Assembly: GCF_002086635.1 (NCBI RefSeq)
Contig: NZ_MVHD01000005.1
Location: forward strand, 62,001 to 126,000
Direction of reading: 5' to 3'
From: Mycobacterium alsense
GTDB taxonomy: Bacteria > Actinomycetota > Actinomycetes > Mycobacteriales > Mycobacteriaceae
DNA length: 64,000 bases
How positions within the stretch are numbered: the first letter of the stretch is position 1; each line of letters opens with the position of its first letter. This document shows positions 35,465 to 43,618 of this stretch, one piece after another. The translations under genes and the position numbers were made by a program. Below the pieces are notes generated by a model, which saw only the letters and a list, made by a program, of their open reading frames with translations, was not told where the DNA came from and ran no database searches.

Positions 35465-36744
35465 CGGCCCGCCTTTGCCCGCTCGCCGGCCGCGACGTAG
35501 TCGCGCACCACCTTGTGCAGGTGACGAAGCAGGATCTCCTCGTCGTTCATGGTGAAATGCGTCAGCGCGCCGCTGTTGAGCATCGCCTGTAGGCCTTCGG
35601 ACGGGCTGGCGTCTTCCAGGATGATGTCGTTGAGGAAGGTCACGGTCAGCTCTTGCCCGAGACGCTCCTTGTGCGTCGTGGGCGGCTGATAGAACATCTC
35701 GACTTCGAAGATGTGGGAGTGCGGGCCCGTCGGCCAATGCGTGTGCGTGCTGAAGCCGGACGAGCCGAAGATCAGCACGAAGTTGGGAAAGAACTGGAAG
35801 GAGTCGAAACCGTATTTCTCCGAGCGCGTGGGGTTGAGGCCCGCCGGCATCGGTCCGCGGTCGGTGCGCTTGTTCCACGGTCCGGCGGCGCTCGCCTCCA
35901 TCACGCATTCGATCGGCTTGGAATACGGCGTCTTTTGCGAGGGCTCGCCGGAGAAGGAGAACATCCGGTGCGGGCCCGCGAGCTGATAGGCCAGCGCGTC
36001 GGTGAACGGGTTGGGCTGGTTGAACGCGTCGCGGGCCTCGGCGGTGAGGGCGCCGAACGAGGACGCGTGCAGGTATGGGCCGTGGTAGCTCTCGGCGAAG
36101 CCGTCGACGAAAATCTTCCAGTTGCACCGCAATTCGGTCTTGAACCGGTAGACCTGGTGGGGTCCCGCGAAGGGATAGCCCTCGATTCCGTGGGCCAGCC
36201 TGCCGAGGAACGAGCGCAAGGGCTCGGTGTTGTCGGGGTTGAGGTTGATGAAGATGAACCCTTCCCAGACCTCACACTGGATGGCCGGCACGCGGCAGCT
36301 GTCGGCGTCGAAGTCGAGCAGCAGGTCCGTGCGCGTCGCGGAGTGCAGGGAGCCGTCCAGCTTGTAGCGCCAGCCGTGGAAGCGGCAGTACAGCAGCGGC
36401 GCGCGGCCCTGCACCTCCTCGAACGGGTCGTCCTCCCACAGCATCTTGTTTCCGCGGTGTGGGCAGATGTTGTGGAAGGCGCGGATCACGTCGTCCTTGC
36501 CGCGCACGATGATGACCGAGGTGTTCAAAAACCTGAGCTCGCGGGTGAAGTAGCTGCCGGACTTCGGCACGCGCTCTACGCGCCCCATGTAGAGCCAGGT
36601 CTTTTTGAAGACGTGCTCGCGTTCCTTCTCGTAGAACTCGGGCGAGACGCAATCCTCGAGGGACACCGGGCCGCGTCCCAGTTCGGGATAGGCGTCGGTC
36701 CAGTGCCCGCTCGCCGGCTTGGTCACCAGGACGTCCTGGCTCAT
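35461..36744 (-). CDS. Rieske [2Fe-2S] ring-hydroxylating oxygenase, alpha subunit
   Basis: A 427-residue oxygenase. The Rieske cluster ligands are C94 and H96 (CPHRGN) and C120 and H123 (CRFHGW). The mononuclear iron site is in 'FAESYHGPYLH' with H221 and H226 and bridging acid E218. The family inserts oxygen into aromatic or steroid-like rings using electrons from a reductase. No reductase or ferredoxin is adjacent, so one must be supplied from elsewhere. It heads a four-gene minus-strand operon and is divergent from a LysR regulator. Confidence 0.92.
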   Translation of the reverse strand: MSQDVLVTKPASGHWTDAYPELGRGPVSLEDCVSPEFYEKEREHVFKKTWLYMGRVERVPKSGSYFTRELRFLNTSVIIVRGKDDVIRAFHNICPHRGNKMLWEDDPFEEVQGRAPLLYCRFHGWRYKLDGSLHSATRTDLLLDFDADSCRVPAIQCEVWEGFIFINLNPDNTEPLRSFLGRLAHGIEGYPFAGPHQVYRFKTELRCNWKIFVDGFAESYHGPYLHASSFGALTAEARDAFNQPNPFTDALAYQLAGPHRMFSFSGEPSQKTPYSKPIECVMEASAAGPWNKRTDRGPMPAGLNPTRSEKYGFDSFQFFPNFVLIFGSSGFSTHTHWPTGPHSHIFEVEMFYQPPTTHKERLGQELTVTFLNDIILEDASPSEGLQAMLNSGALTHFTMNDEEILLRHLHKVVRDYVAAGERAKAGR

Positions 36745-36836
36745 GAGGCCCTCCTCCGCTGTCCTCCTCGTAGGCCCCGGCCCCCCTACCGGCAGAAACG
36801 TAGCACTTGACCGAAGAGCCGAAACAGGCCTTCAAT

Positions 36837-36853
36837 TGCAACACCCTGTTGCA
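36837..36853. promoter_or_regulatory. Perfect inverted repeat, probable LysR operator
   Basis: TGCAACA-CCC-TGTTGCA is a perfect 7-base repeat around three bases. It lies 15 bases before the lysR ATG and about 95 from the Rieske start. The T-N11-A symmetry typical of LysR-type binding sites is present. Confidence 0.65.
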
Positions 36854-36867
36854 TTTTTGGAACACCG

Positions 36868-37788
36868 ATGGAACAAAACCTACCGTTCGACCTCGACGCC
36901 CTGCTGGTGTTCGGCAAGGTCGTCGAGTGCCGCAGTTTGTCCAAGGCCGCCACCCTGCTCGGCATGCCCAAGTCCACGGTCAGCCGCAAGCTCAGCAAGC
37001 TGGAGTCGGACCTGGGCATCAAGCTGCTGCGCAAGAACACCCACCAGCTCACGGTCACGGATCTGGGCGAGAAGATCTACAGCCACGGCGTCAACATCCT
37101 GGCCGAGGCGAACGGCGTGCGGGCGCTGGTGGAAGACTGCAGGCAGGAGCCGCAGGGGGAGCTGCGGGTGGCCATTCCGGTGTTCGTCGGCATCGACTAC
37201 GCGTCGCGCGTCGGCGCGAAGTTCCTGCGGCGCTATCCGAACTCGCGGCTGGATATCCGCTTGGTGGACAACGTCGTTCACCCCGTGCACGACGGGTTCG
37301 ACGTGGTTTTCGGAACGGGCCCGCTGCAGGATTCGACGCTGATTGCGCGGAAGGTCTTCAGCTTGGAGCTGTTCCTGTGCGCGTCGCCGGATTTTCTGGA
37401 CGAGCTCACGGAGCCGATCACCGCTCCGGCGCAATTGAATGCCCTGCCGTTCATCGATTTCGGGTTCGGCGACGCGCCACGCAGGCTCACGGTCGCGAAA
37501 AGCAAGCGACGCCACGAGCTCTCACCCGTGGTTCGCGCGCGTGCCAACAACTTTCAGGTCTGCAAGCAGTACATCCTGCAGGGCCTCGGCGTCGGCGCGA
37601 TGCCCACTCAGATCATCGTCACGGAAGAGTTGCGTGAGGGAACCATCGTGCCCGTGCTGACGGACTGGACCCTGGAAGGGTTGGACGTGTACATGATTCA
37701 CCCCTTCGCGCTGTCATTCTCGACGTTGATCAGCGCGTTCTATGAGACCGCCTGCGACATCATCAGCGAGAACTCGGCGCGCAGCTGA
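36868..37788 (+). CDS. LysR-type transcriptional regulator
   Basis: A 306-residue regulator. The N-terminal winged helix-turn-helix reads 'LLVFGKVVECRSLSKAATLL' and 'GMPKSTVSRKLSKLESDLGI'; the rest is the two-lobed ligand domain starting at 'GELRVAIPVFVG'. It is divergent from the Rieske operon with a perfect palindrome between them, the standard layout for a regulator that activates a catabolic operon in response to an intermediate. It most resembles the CrgA-type subgroup. The inducer is unknown. Confidence 0.92.
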   Translation: MEQNLPFDLDALLVFGKVVECRSLSKAATLLGMPKSTVSRKLSKLESDLGIKLLRKNTHQLTVTDLGEKIYSHGVNILAEANGVRALVEDCRQEPQGELRVAIPVFVGIDYASRVGAKFLRRYPNSRLDIRLVDNVVHPVHDGFDVVFGTGPLQDSTLIARKVFSLELFLCASPDFLDELTEPITAPAQLNALPFIDFGFGDAPRRLTVAKSKRRHELSPVVRARANNFQVCKQYILQGLGVGAMPTQIIVTEELREGTIVPVLTDWTLEGLDVYMIHPFALSFSTLISAFYETACDIISENSARS

Positions 37789-37812
37789 GGGCTGCAGCCG
37801 GGGGTATGAGCG

Positions 37813-38232
37813 TCACAGCGGTTCGCCGATGTCGGGGAGCAGGGCGATATCCTCTGGCTGGCCGTCACGAAAAACGGAAGCGAGTTCGCGCACCCGCCTC
37901 TTCGCCCACGCAATATCGAACTGACTCAATATCTGATATTCGTACTTGAAGCGTTCGGCACGGTCACCCACCCGTTTTGCCGCTTGGCTGGTCACAACTC
38001 CTTCGCAGTACCAGTAGAGAAGATCATCGAGGCTACCTACACGGTCGAAGCCGAGTTTTCCTCGCTCGTAGAAGGTGAAGTGATACGAACCATCGTCGGC
38101 AATGTAAATATTCAGGCCATCCTTCGTTCGGAGTCCGACCGGCATAGGACGAACGCCGAGCTTTTCTGACAACATATCTATCTCGGATTGCAGCTTCGTA
38201 CACTTAGCGTCCAAGTCGCGGTCCGTATTCAT
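37813..38232 (-). CDS. Putative immunity protein for the TNT-like toxin
   Basis: A 139-residue soluble protein: an N-terminal coiled segment ('DAKCTKLQSEIDMLSEKLGV'), a beta-rich middle ('GLNIYIADDGSYHFTFYERG', 'LDDLLYWYCEGVV') and a helical end. It lies directly downstream of the toxin gene and overlaps it by 29 bases, the usual place for an immunity gene. G+C is about 55% in the 60 bases I counted (38041-38100), far below the toxin's N-terminal half. I cannot assign it to an immunity family by eye. The function is inferred from position. Confidence 0.7.
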   Translation of the reverse strand: MNTDRDLDAKCTKLQSEIDMLSEKLGVRPMPVGLRTKDGLNIYIADDGSYHFTFYERGKLGFDRVGSLDDLLYWYCEGVVTSQAAKRVGDRAERFKYEYQILSQFDIAWAKRRVRELASVFRDGQPEDIALLPDIGEPL

Positions 38233-39973
38233 CGAGGATTCCTCTGTCGACCAGTTCTCTCACCGACACTTTCACGCCGTCGGGACCTAAGATCATGAAT
38301 TGAAGAGAGCCTGGCGACGGCGTCTGACCATAATACGGTTGCACTGGCCCTTCTACGAGTTGCCAGCCTGGAGGCAGCGGTTTTCCGGTAACCATGTACC
38401 GGTTGTAATCCCCGCCAACCGATTCCGGCGCTAAAGCACGATCTGCAAAAGGGGTTCCGTCGGGCGCAAGATAACGGCCGTATTCCGACCCGAACCGGTC
38501 GATGATCGCACCCTCGGGCAACTGGGCAGGATGAGGGACAAAGCCGGGTTGAAAACCATCATTCGAAGGATAGCTGCGCGTTTCCGGCGTGCCGAACAGG
38601 GAAGCAAATTCGTCCCATGTCAGTCCGCCTGTGGGGTGCCAGCCTCGCACCACGGCCAAAGGCGCACCACCTTCGGTCACGGTTTCTGCGGGAAGTCCTG
38701 CCTCGACGGCCGCGCCCTCCCCGCCGAAGAGCAGCCCGGGCAGGGCGAACGCGGCATCAGAGGCTTTGCCTCCCGCGTAGTACGCCGGACTCGGTGAGTC
38801 CAGCAGATTTTCGACTTCTCCGACGGTCGTGCCGACCGGATTCGTCGCCGCCTCGACGGTGCCTTTGAGCATCTGCTGCCACGACTCGAGCGCGCCGGGC
38901 GCGCCGGGACCTCCTTGCCCGAGCAGATTTTTGATCCCTTGTTCGGTGGCAAACCAGCGGTCGGCGAATCCCTCGCCGAATCCCGGCGGCGGCGGGGGCG
39001 TCGGCTCGGGCGGTATGTAGTTGGGCATCCCGTGGTCGATCCACTGCTGGGCGTCGGCCACGATCTGATCCAGGCGCGCCTCGATCTGATCCGGCGGCAC
39101 CCCGTCTTGGAGCATGATCGGACGAAGCAGCGCCTTGGCGCTTTCCACGTCTGCGGGGGTCGGCCTAGGCGCCGGTGCGCCAGGAGCACCGGGGCGGCCT
39201 GCCGGCCCCAGCAGTCCCGGCAGGCCGCCCGGTTGAAGTTGTGGGTCAGAATTTGGCGGCCCGCCGGTCAAAAGGTCTTGCAGGGACGGCGGCTTGCCCG
39301 CAGGGGCGCCAGCCGGATTCGGCACACCCGTAGGCGGGCCACCAGAGGGTCCAGCGTCCGCCGGGCCGTCGGGCAACAGCATGTCGTGCCACGTCCGCGG
39401 TTTGCCCGAGGGTGCGGGCCCGCGCGCCCCTTGCGGCGGCGGCGAACCGCCCGTGGGAGGTCCGCCGGCAGCCACCGGAGCCTCGCCTACGGCAGCGCGG
39501 ATGGCCGCGGCAAGCTCGTGGTCGGCCGTGTCGGCACGCACCTTCAGCATGATTAGCCGATCCTGCAACAGCTGCTGCTGTGCGGCGAACTCGATCGGAT
39601 CCCGCCCAATCCAGCTGTCCCCCACGTCAATTCGCCAGTCGGGCGTGATGGTCCAGCCCTTGGCATCGGTGGCCCGCTCGATGTCAGCCAGCTCGCGTTT
39701 GCACGCGCTCACGTCCCCCTCGGCGCGCGACACCGCCGCCGCCACCTGCCGAGACTCCCGCCCGTCGGCCTCGATGTCACGGCGAGCCTTGCCCAGATCG
39801 GCGCGAAACGCCTCCCCGGCTTCGCCATGCCAATCGCTGAGCGTGTCGTGCACCTGCTGCAGGTTATCCCCCAACCGCTGCAAGGTATTGGCGCGCCCGT
39901 TGGCCGTCTCGAACACCATCTGGATCGCGCCGAGATCCCAACGCTTGACGTCGTATGGGGTCAACGTCGCCAC
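38204..39973 (-). CDS. Type VII-secreted polymorphic toxin with C-terminal TNT-like NAD glycohydrolase domain
   Basis: A 589-residue modular protein. Residues 1-110 are helical with a WHG turn at 48-50, a WXG100-type export head. Residues 165-280 are a Pro/Gly-rich linker, then a middle region follows. Residues 485-589 resemble the tuberculosis necrotizing toxin domain of CpnT: 'IIDRFGSEYGRYLAPDGTPF', 'ADRAL', then 'VQPYYGQ' with the Gln (about residue 550) at the place of the catalytic Gln822 of CpnT. TNT destroys cellular NAD. CpnT is longer and has a channel domain; this protein lacks it. Start GTG 39973. Target cell unknown (host or rival bacteria). Confidence 0.82.
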   Translation of the reverse strand: MATLTPYDVKRWDLGAIQMVFETANGRANTLQRLGDNLQQVHDTLSDWHGEAGEAFRADLGKARRDIEADGRESRQVAAAVSRAEGDVSACKRELADIERATDAKGWTITPDWRIDVGDSWIGRDPIEFAAQQQLLQDRLIMLKVRADTADHELAAAIRAAVGEAPVAAGGPPTGGSPPPQGARGPAPSGKPRTWHDMLLPDGPADAGPSGGPPTGVPNPAGAPAGKPPSLQDLLTGGPPNSDPQLQPGGLPGLLGPAGRPGAPGAPAPRPTPADVESAKALLRPIMLQDGVPPDQIEARLDQIVADAQQWIDHGMPNYIPPEPTPPPPPGFGEGFADRWFATEQGIKNLLGQGGPGAPGALESWQQMLKGTVEAATNPVGTTVGEVENLLDSPSPAYYAGGKASDAAFALPGLLFGGEGAAVEAGLPAETVTEGGAPLAVVRGWHPTGGLTWDEFASLFGTPETRSYPSNDGFQPGFVPHPAQLPEGAIIDRFGSEYGRYLAPDGTPFADRALAPESVGGDYNRYMVTGKPLPPGWQLVEGPVQPYYGQTPSPGSLQFMILGPDGVKVSVRELVDRGILDEYGPRLGR

Positions 39974-39982
39974 CCGATACCC

Positions 39983-40285
39983 CTACTCCCGCACCGACCT
40001 GAGAGCGCGCGCCGAATCGTCCTCGTTGGTGACATAGCCGACCATTGCCTCGGCCACATGCGATCCCAACCCACCTACCAGCAACTGGTGGTGGTCGTGC
40101 CGGAGCTCCCAGCGCGCCGCCAGCTCCGCCAACGCCAGCTGCGAGGATCCCACCCAACCCGGCGCGGCCCCGGCCAATGCTTCCTCGTGGCCGACGAACC
40201 CGACGGCGGCCTCACCGGCCGCGTTAAACATGTCAGCACTGCCCGCGTGCAGCGCGACGGGATCGACCTTCAAGAGATAGGCCAC
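39983..40285 (-). CDS. WXG100-family ESX secretion partner
   Basis: A 100-residue helical hairpin protein with WVG at residues 44-46, the central WXG turn. Near the C-terminus YVTNE (Y84-E88) fits the YxxxD/E type VII export signal. It starts with GTG 40285 and ends nine bases before the toxin gene. It would pair with the WXG head of the toxin to form an ESX substrate heterodimer. No ESX machinery genes are in the window. Confidence 0.8.
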   Translation of the reverse strand: MAYLLKVDPVALHAGSADMFNAAGEAAVGFVGHEEALAGAAPGWVGSSQLALAELAARWELRHDHHQLLVGGLGSHVAEAMVGYVTNEDDSARALRSVRE

Positions 40286-40432
40286 GCTGCCCCCCTTCCG
40301 CTCCCGGCGCCGCGCACGCAAATCATAGGTCGCTGCAGCCGCGCGCGCCCTTCACCCGTTGCCGAGCAGGCCCGCGGCAGCCAGCCCGACGGGCAATTGG
40401 CGCTCGATGCTTTGGGGCGCTAATTTCCTGGG

Positions 40433-41428
40433 GTGATGTTCTCAGCTGCTGGTGCAGTCGCGCGGTGGATCACCCCCTTCCTGACGGTTGCGGCCGTTGC
40501 CGGCATCGGTTGCCTTGCCCCGGCGCCGGCCGCCCCGGCGGTGCGCTTGGCCGCCGAGGGAAACCCGTTGGCCGGGGCGCCGTTCTACGTCAACCCCACC
40601 TCGGCGGCCATGCGCGCCGCGCAGCGCGCCGATCCGCCCAGTCCCGAATTGACCGCAATCGCCAATACGCCGCAGGCGTACTGGGTCGTGCCGGGCTCTT
40701 CGGCAGGCACGGTCGGGAAGTACGTCGGCGACGCAAACGCTGCCGGAGCCATCCCCGTCCTGTCGATTTATGGCATCCCCCACCGCGACTGTGGCAGCTT
40801 CGCCGCGGGCGGCATGGGGTCGGGCGCCGACTACCGAGGCTGGATCGACACCATCGCCTCCGGGGTCGGCACCTCGCGGGTGGCGATCATCGTCGAAGCG
40901 GATGCGCTCGCCATGGCCGACTGCCTGTCGGGTGATCAGCGCCAAGAACGCTCCGACTTGATTCGCTACGCCGTCGACACGCTGACGCGCGACCCGAACG
41001 CGGCCGTCTACGTCGACGCCGGCCACCTGCGCTGGCATAGCCCCGAGGACATGGCCACCAGGCTCAACCAGGCCGGCGTCGGCCGCGCGCGGGGCTTCAG
41101 CGTCAACACCGCGAATTTCTTCTCCACCGAGGACGAAATCGGTTACGGCGAGGCGATTTCGGGGCTGACGAATGCTTCGCACTACGTGGTCGACACCTCA
41201 CGCAACGGCGCGGGCCCGGCGCCCGACTCCGGGCTCAACTGGTGCAACCCCGGCGGTCGGGCGCTGGGCACTCCGCCCACCACGGCTACCGCGGGCGCGC
41301 ACGCCGACGCCTACTTGTGGATCAAACGCCCCGGCGAATCCGACGGCACATGCGGCAAGGGTGATCCGCCGGCGGGCAACTTCGTGAGCCAGTACGCCAT
41401 CGATCTGGCCCGCAACGCGAGCCACTAG
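40433..41428 (+). CDS. celA1: Secreted GH6 family endoglucanase (CelA1-like)
   Basis: A 331-residue secreted glycoside hydrolase of family 6 with a signal peptide (about residues 1-34). Catalytic motifs are present: 'SIYGIPHRDCGSFA' with the acid Asp, 'VAIIVEADALAMAD' with the second Asp, and 'VYVDAGHLRWHSPE'. C-terminal 'YLWIKRPGESDGTC' closes the active site. The protein matches Rv0062, which cleaves cellulose-type beta-1,4-glucans, but lacks that protein's cellulose-binding module. GTG 40433 is followed at once by ATG 40436. It is divergent from the toxin cassette. Confidence 0.9.
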   Translation: MMFSAAGAVARWITPFLTVAAVAGIGCLAPAPAAPAVRLAAEGNPLAGAPFYVNPTSAAMRAAQRADPPSPELTAIANTPQAYWVVPGSSAGTVGKYVGDANAAGAIPVLSIYGIPHRDCGSFAAGGMGSGADYRGWIDTIASGVGTSRVAIIVEADALAMADCLSGDQRQERSDLIRYAVDTLTRDPNAAVYVDAGHLRWHSPEDMATRLNQAGVGRARGFSVNTANFFSTEDEIGYGEAISGLTNASHYVVDTSRNGAGPAPDSGLNWCNPGGRALGTPPTTATAGAHADAYLWIKRPGESDGTCGKGDPPAGNFVSQYAIDLARNASH

Positions 41429-41439
41429 GCAAGCGCGCC

Positions 41440-41907
41440 ATGGTGGCCGTCTACCGCGCGCCGATGCGTTCGCGCAACGACGCCGTCGAGGCACAGGCCG
41501 CCATCGATCGCGCCCGCCGGCTCGGTGTGTGCGGCTTCGGGCAATACGTGAGTCGGCCCGGAGAAGATGAACGGCTTGAACGTCGGGTCGCCCGCTTCGG
41601 CGAGCTCGACGAGGGTTCGTTCGTGTGGACCCGCGACAGCGACGGGTGGTTCTGGCTGGGCCGCATCAGCGGGCCGTACACGTACGACGCCGACGACACG
41701 GCTGCGGCGGTGGATTTGGTGCACGTGCGACCCTGCGAGTGGCTGTCGGTCCCGATTCCGGAGCGGGATGTGCCGGCCGCTGTCGTGGCCACATTCGGCC
41801 GGGGCGGGCGCAACTTCCAGGAAATCCACCACCGCTCGATAGGCGAGGAGACACAAAGGATCTGGGACGCGCAGGGGTCCGGCCCGCAGCGGACTAGCGA
41901 GCCTTGA
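41440..41907 (+). CDS. Conserved hypothetical protein
   Basis: A 155-residue soluble protein with no signal peptide. The middle part 'SFVWTRDSDGWFWLGRISGP' followed by 'YTYDADDTAAAVDLVHVRPC' looks like a small beta barrel, and the end contains 'VVATFGRGGRNFQEIHH'. The 'WLGRISGPYxYD' pattern recalls the N-terminal domains of some restriction-related proteins, but I cannot confirm that. It begins 12 bases after the cellulase stop. Confidence 0.6.
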   Translation: MVAVYRAPMRSRNDAVEAQAAIDRARRLGVCGFGQYVSRPGEDERLERRVARFGELDEGSFVWTRDSDGWFWLGRISGPYTYDADDTAAAVDLVHVRPCEWLSVPIPERDVPAAVVATFGRGGRNFQEIHHRSIGEETQRIWDAQGSGPQRTSEP

Positions 41908-42385
41908 CACGCCGCTCGTTTGTGGGGCGGATGCCTCATCCGCTGCCGCGGGTGTGCGGTGGACAATTCCCGCATCGAAAGATTCGACGGCGAGCCGCTC
42001 TCGTGAGCCAGCGATTGCCCCGCGAAAAGAGTTGAGGGGTAGCCACGAACCACCGGCATGACATCGCGACGGGATGCGAGCGTGCTCTTCGTTCTGATCG
42101 GCGCCAAAGCGGCGACTGATTAGCTCCCCTCCGAAATCTCCTGCGACGCGCACGGCTTCGTGTGGACGGGAACCGACGCGATGAAGTCGGGACAATGGAA
42201 GGCCGATCGCGAGCGTTCGCTCTTGAAACCGGCCGCCCTGGAATTTTCGCGGTCGGCGATATCCGCTCGGGATCAGTGAAGCGCGGGCGGCATCCGTGGG
42301 TGAGGGCGGCATAGCGATCGCCCTAGTGCATCGCTCCAGCTCTAGGCGGACAAAACCGCTCTATCTTTTTTGCGACAATCAACTC
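41908..42385. other. Intergenic region, no convincing gene
   Basis: Both strands have open frames here, but none has codon structure, a ribosome site or family resemblance. No repeat or RNA fold was seen. It separates the hypothetical gene at 41440 from the DosR-boxed universal stress protein region. Confidence 0.4.
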
Positions 42386-42538
42386 ATGCCCAGCGAAGCC
42401 CCGCGTCCACGGGCCGCGCCGAAGCCGCGGCGGGTGGACGTCACGACCGAGGATTTGGAGAGGTATCGCGACGAGGAGCAAGTGCGCGCGGCGTTGGACG
42501 AGAGCCGGCTCCGCGACGAACGACCACCGCATCACTGA
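42386..42538 (+). CDS. Small charged hypothetical protein
   Basis: A possible 50-residue protein (MPSEAPRPRAAPKPRRVDVT onward), highly charged, with no membrane segment. The N-terminus is Pro/Arg-rich and the second half is an acidic helix ('TTEDLERYRDEEQVRAALDE'). No strong ribosome site. A short mycobacterial protein is plausible, but it may not be translated. Confidence 0.35.
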   Translation: MPSEAPRPRAAPKPRRVDVTTEDLERYRDEEQVRAALDESRLRDERPPHH

Positions 42539-42563
42539 CCACCGCCTGCCGTTCAACCGGTTC

Positions 42564-42583
42564 ATCGGGCCTTTGGTCCTTGG
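42564..42583 (+). promoter_or_regulatory. DosR (DevR) box candidate upstream of usp
   Basis: The core GGGCCT-TT-GGTCCT (42567-42580) fits the DosR consensus GGGACT-WW-AGTCCC at 9 of 12 half-site positions plus both W positions. It lies about 90 bases before the universal stress protein start. Many usp genes of M. tuberculosis belong to the DosR regulon. Confidence 0.65.
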
Positions 42584-42671
42584 GCTTGCATCTCTTCGGC
42601 CCTGACACCTCACGGCCGCCCCGAGTGATCCTGCTGGTGGGTACATAGCAGCCGATCAGAAACGAACCGAG

Positions 42672-43562
42672 ATGTCGCAACCTCCGCGCCGCGGGATGTT
42701 GGTAGGCGTCGACGGCTCAGCAGCGGCACTGGCTGCGGTGCGGTGGGCGGCCCATGATGCCGCGCTGCGGAATGTGCCGCTGACTCTGATCCATGTCGTC
42801 GACGCACCCCTCCCGGAGTGGTTCGAGGCCGCAAGCTTCCGGCAATCGCAGGAGAAGCGGGCACGTGATGTCATCGAAGCGGCGATCAAGGTCGCCGAGG
42901 AGAGCGCCGGCGGGTGCGGTGCATTGCCCATCGACAGCGAGGTGTTTCATTCGGCCGCCGCCACGACGCTCGTCGACCTCACCGCAGAGGCGGAGATGGT
43001 GGTGGTCGGCTCTCGAGGGCGTGGCGGCGCGACGGCCCGGGTGTTTCTCGGTTCGGTGAGTTCGGCCTTGGTCTACCACGCGCATTGCCCAGTCGCCGTG
43101 ATCCACGACGAGGAGCCGCTGGTCACCAAGGTCGCGCGGGCGCCGGTGCTGGTGGGCATCGATGGCTCACCGGCGTCGCAAGCGGCGACCGCCATCGCAT
43201 TTGAGGAAGCCTCCCTGCGAGGTGTCGGGCTGATGGCCCTGCACGTCTGGCCCGATCCCCGGGTGTCCGGCTCCAAGGTGTCGTACCAGGACTCCCAATG
43301 GGACGCTCGGCTGGCCGAGGAGGAGGAGACGCTCGCCGAGCGGCTGGCGGGTTGGCACGAACGCTATCCCGAGGTGGGGATCCGTCGCCGAATCGAAGTC
43401 GGTGATCCGGCACGCTGGCTGATCGAGGCCTCCGAACGCGCGCAACTGCTTGTGGTCGGCAGCCACGGCTGCGGCCGGCTCAGGGGCGCATTGCTGGGTT
43501 CGGTCGGGGCGGCCGTGGTCAACAGGGCGAAGATTCCGGTGATCGTGGCGCGTGGGTTCTGA
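42672..43562 (+). CDS. Tandem-domain universal stress protein
   Basis: A 296-residue protein made of two USP domains. Each starts with a nucleotide-binding strand ('GMLVGVDGSAAALAAVRWAA', 'PVLVGIDGSPASQAATAIAF') and ends with the G-2x-G-9x-G(S) ATP loop ('VVGSRGRGGATARVFLGSVS', 'VVGSHGCGRLRGALLGSVGA'). Mycobacterial tandem USPs bind ATP or cAMP and act in dormancy and growth control. A DosR-type box lies upstream. ATG 42672 is chosen. Its 3' end converges on ssrA with a shared hairpin between them. Confidence 0.92.
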   Translation: MSQPPRRGMLVGVDGSAAALAAVRWAAHDAALRNVPLTLIHVVDAPLPEWFEAASFRQSQEKRARDVIEAAIKVAEESAGGCGALPIDSEVFHSAAATTLVDLTAEAEMVVVGSRGRGGATARVFLGSVSSALVYHAHCPVAVIHDEEPLVTKVARAPVLVGIDGSPASQAATAIAFEEASLRGVGLMALHVWPDPRVSGSKVSYQDSQWDARLAEEEETLAERLAGWHERYPEVGIRRRIEVGDPARWLIEASERAQLLVVGSHGCGRLRGALLGSVGAAVVNRAKIPVIVARGF

Positions 43563-43582
43563 CGACCGCCGGCGTGAGAAAT

Positions 43583-43604
43583 GGCCAGGGCTGGTGCCCT
43601 GACC
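43583..43604 (-). terminator. Hairpin terminator of ssrA (possibly bidirectional)
   Basis: GGCCAGGGC-TGGT-GCCCTGACC forms a nine-pair stem when read on the minus strand with one G-U pair. It lies 15 bases past the tmRNA 3' end. A T-rich run follows on each strand (ATTTCTC on minus, TTGTTTGT on plus), so it may also end the convergent usp transcript. Confidence 0.65.
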
Positions 43605-43618
43605 AGTTGTTTGTCCGG

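Noticed and set aside
41425..42312. A 295-codon minus-strand frame over 41425-42312
   Set aside because: Most of it is antisense to the hypothetical gene at 41440, and the rest shows no family resemblance or ribosome site.
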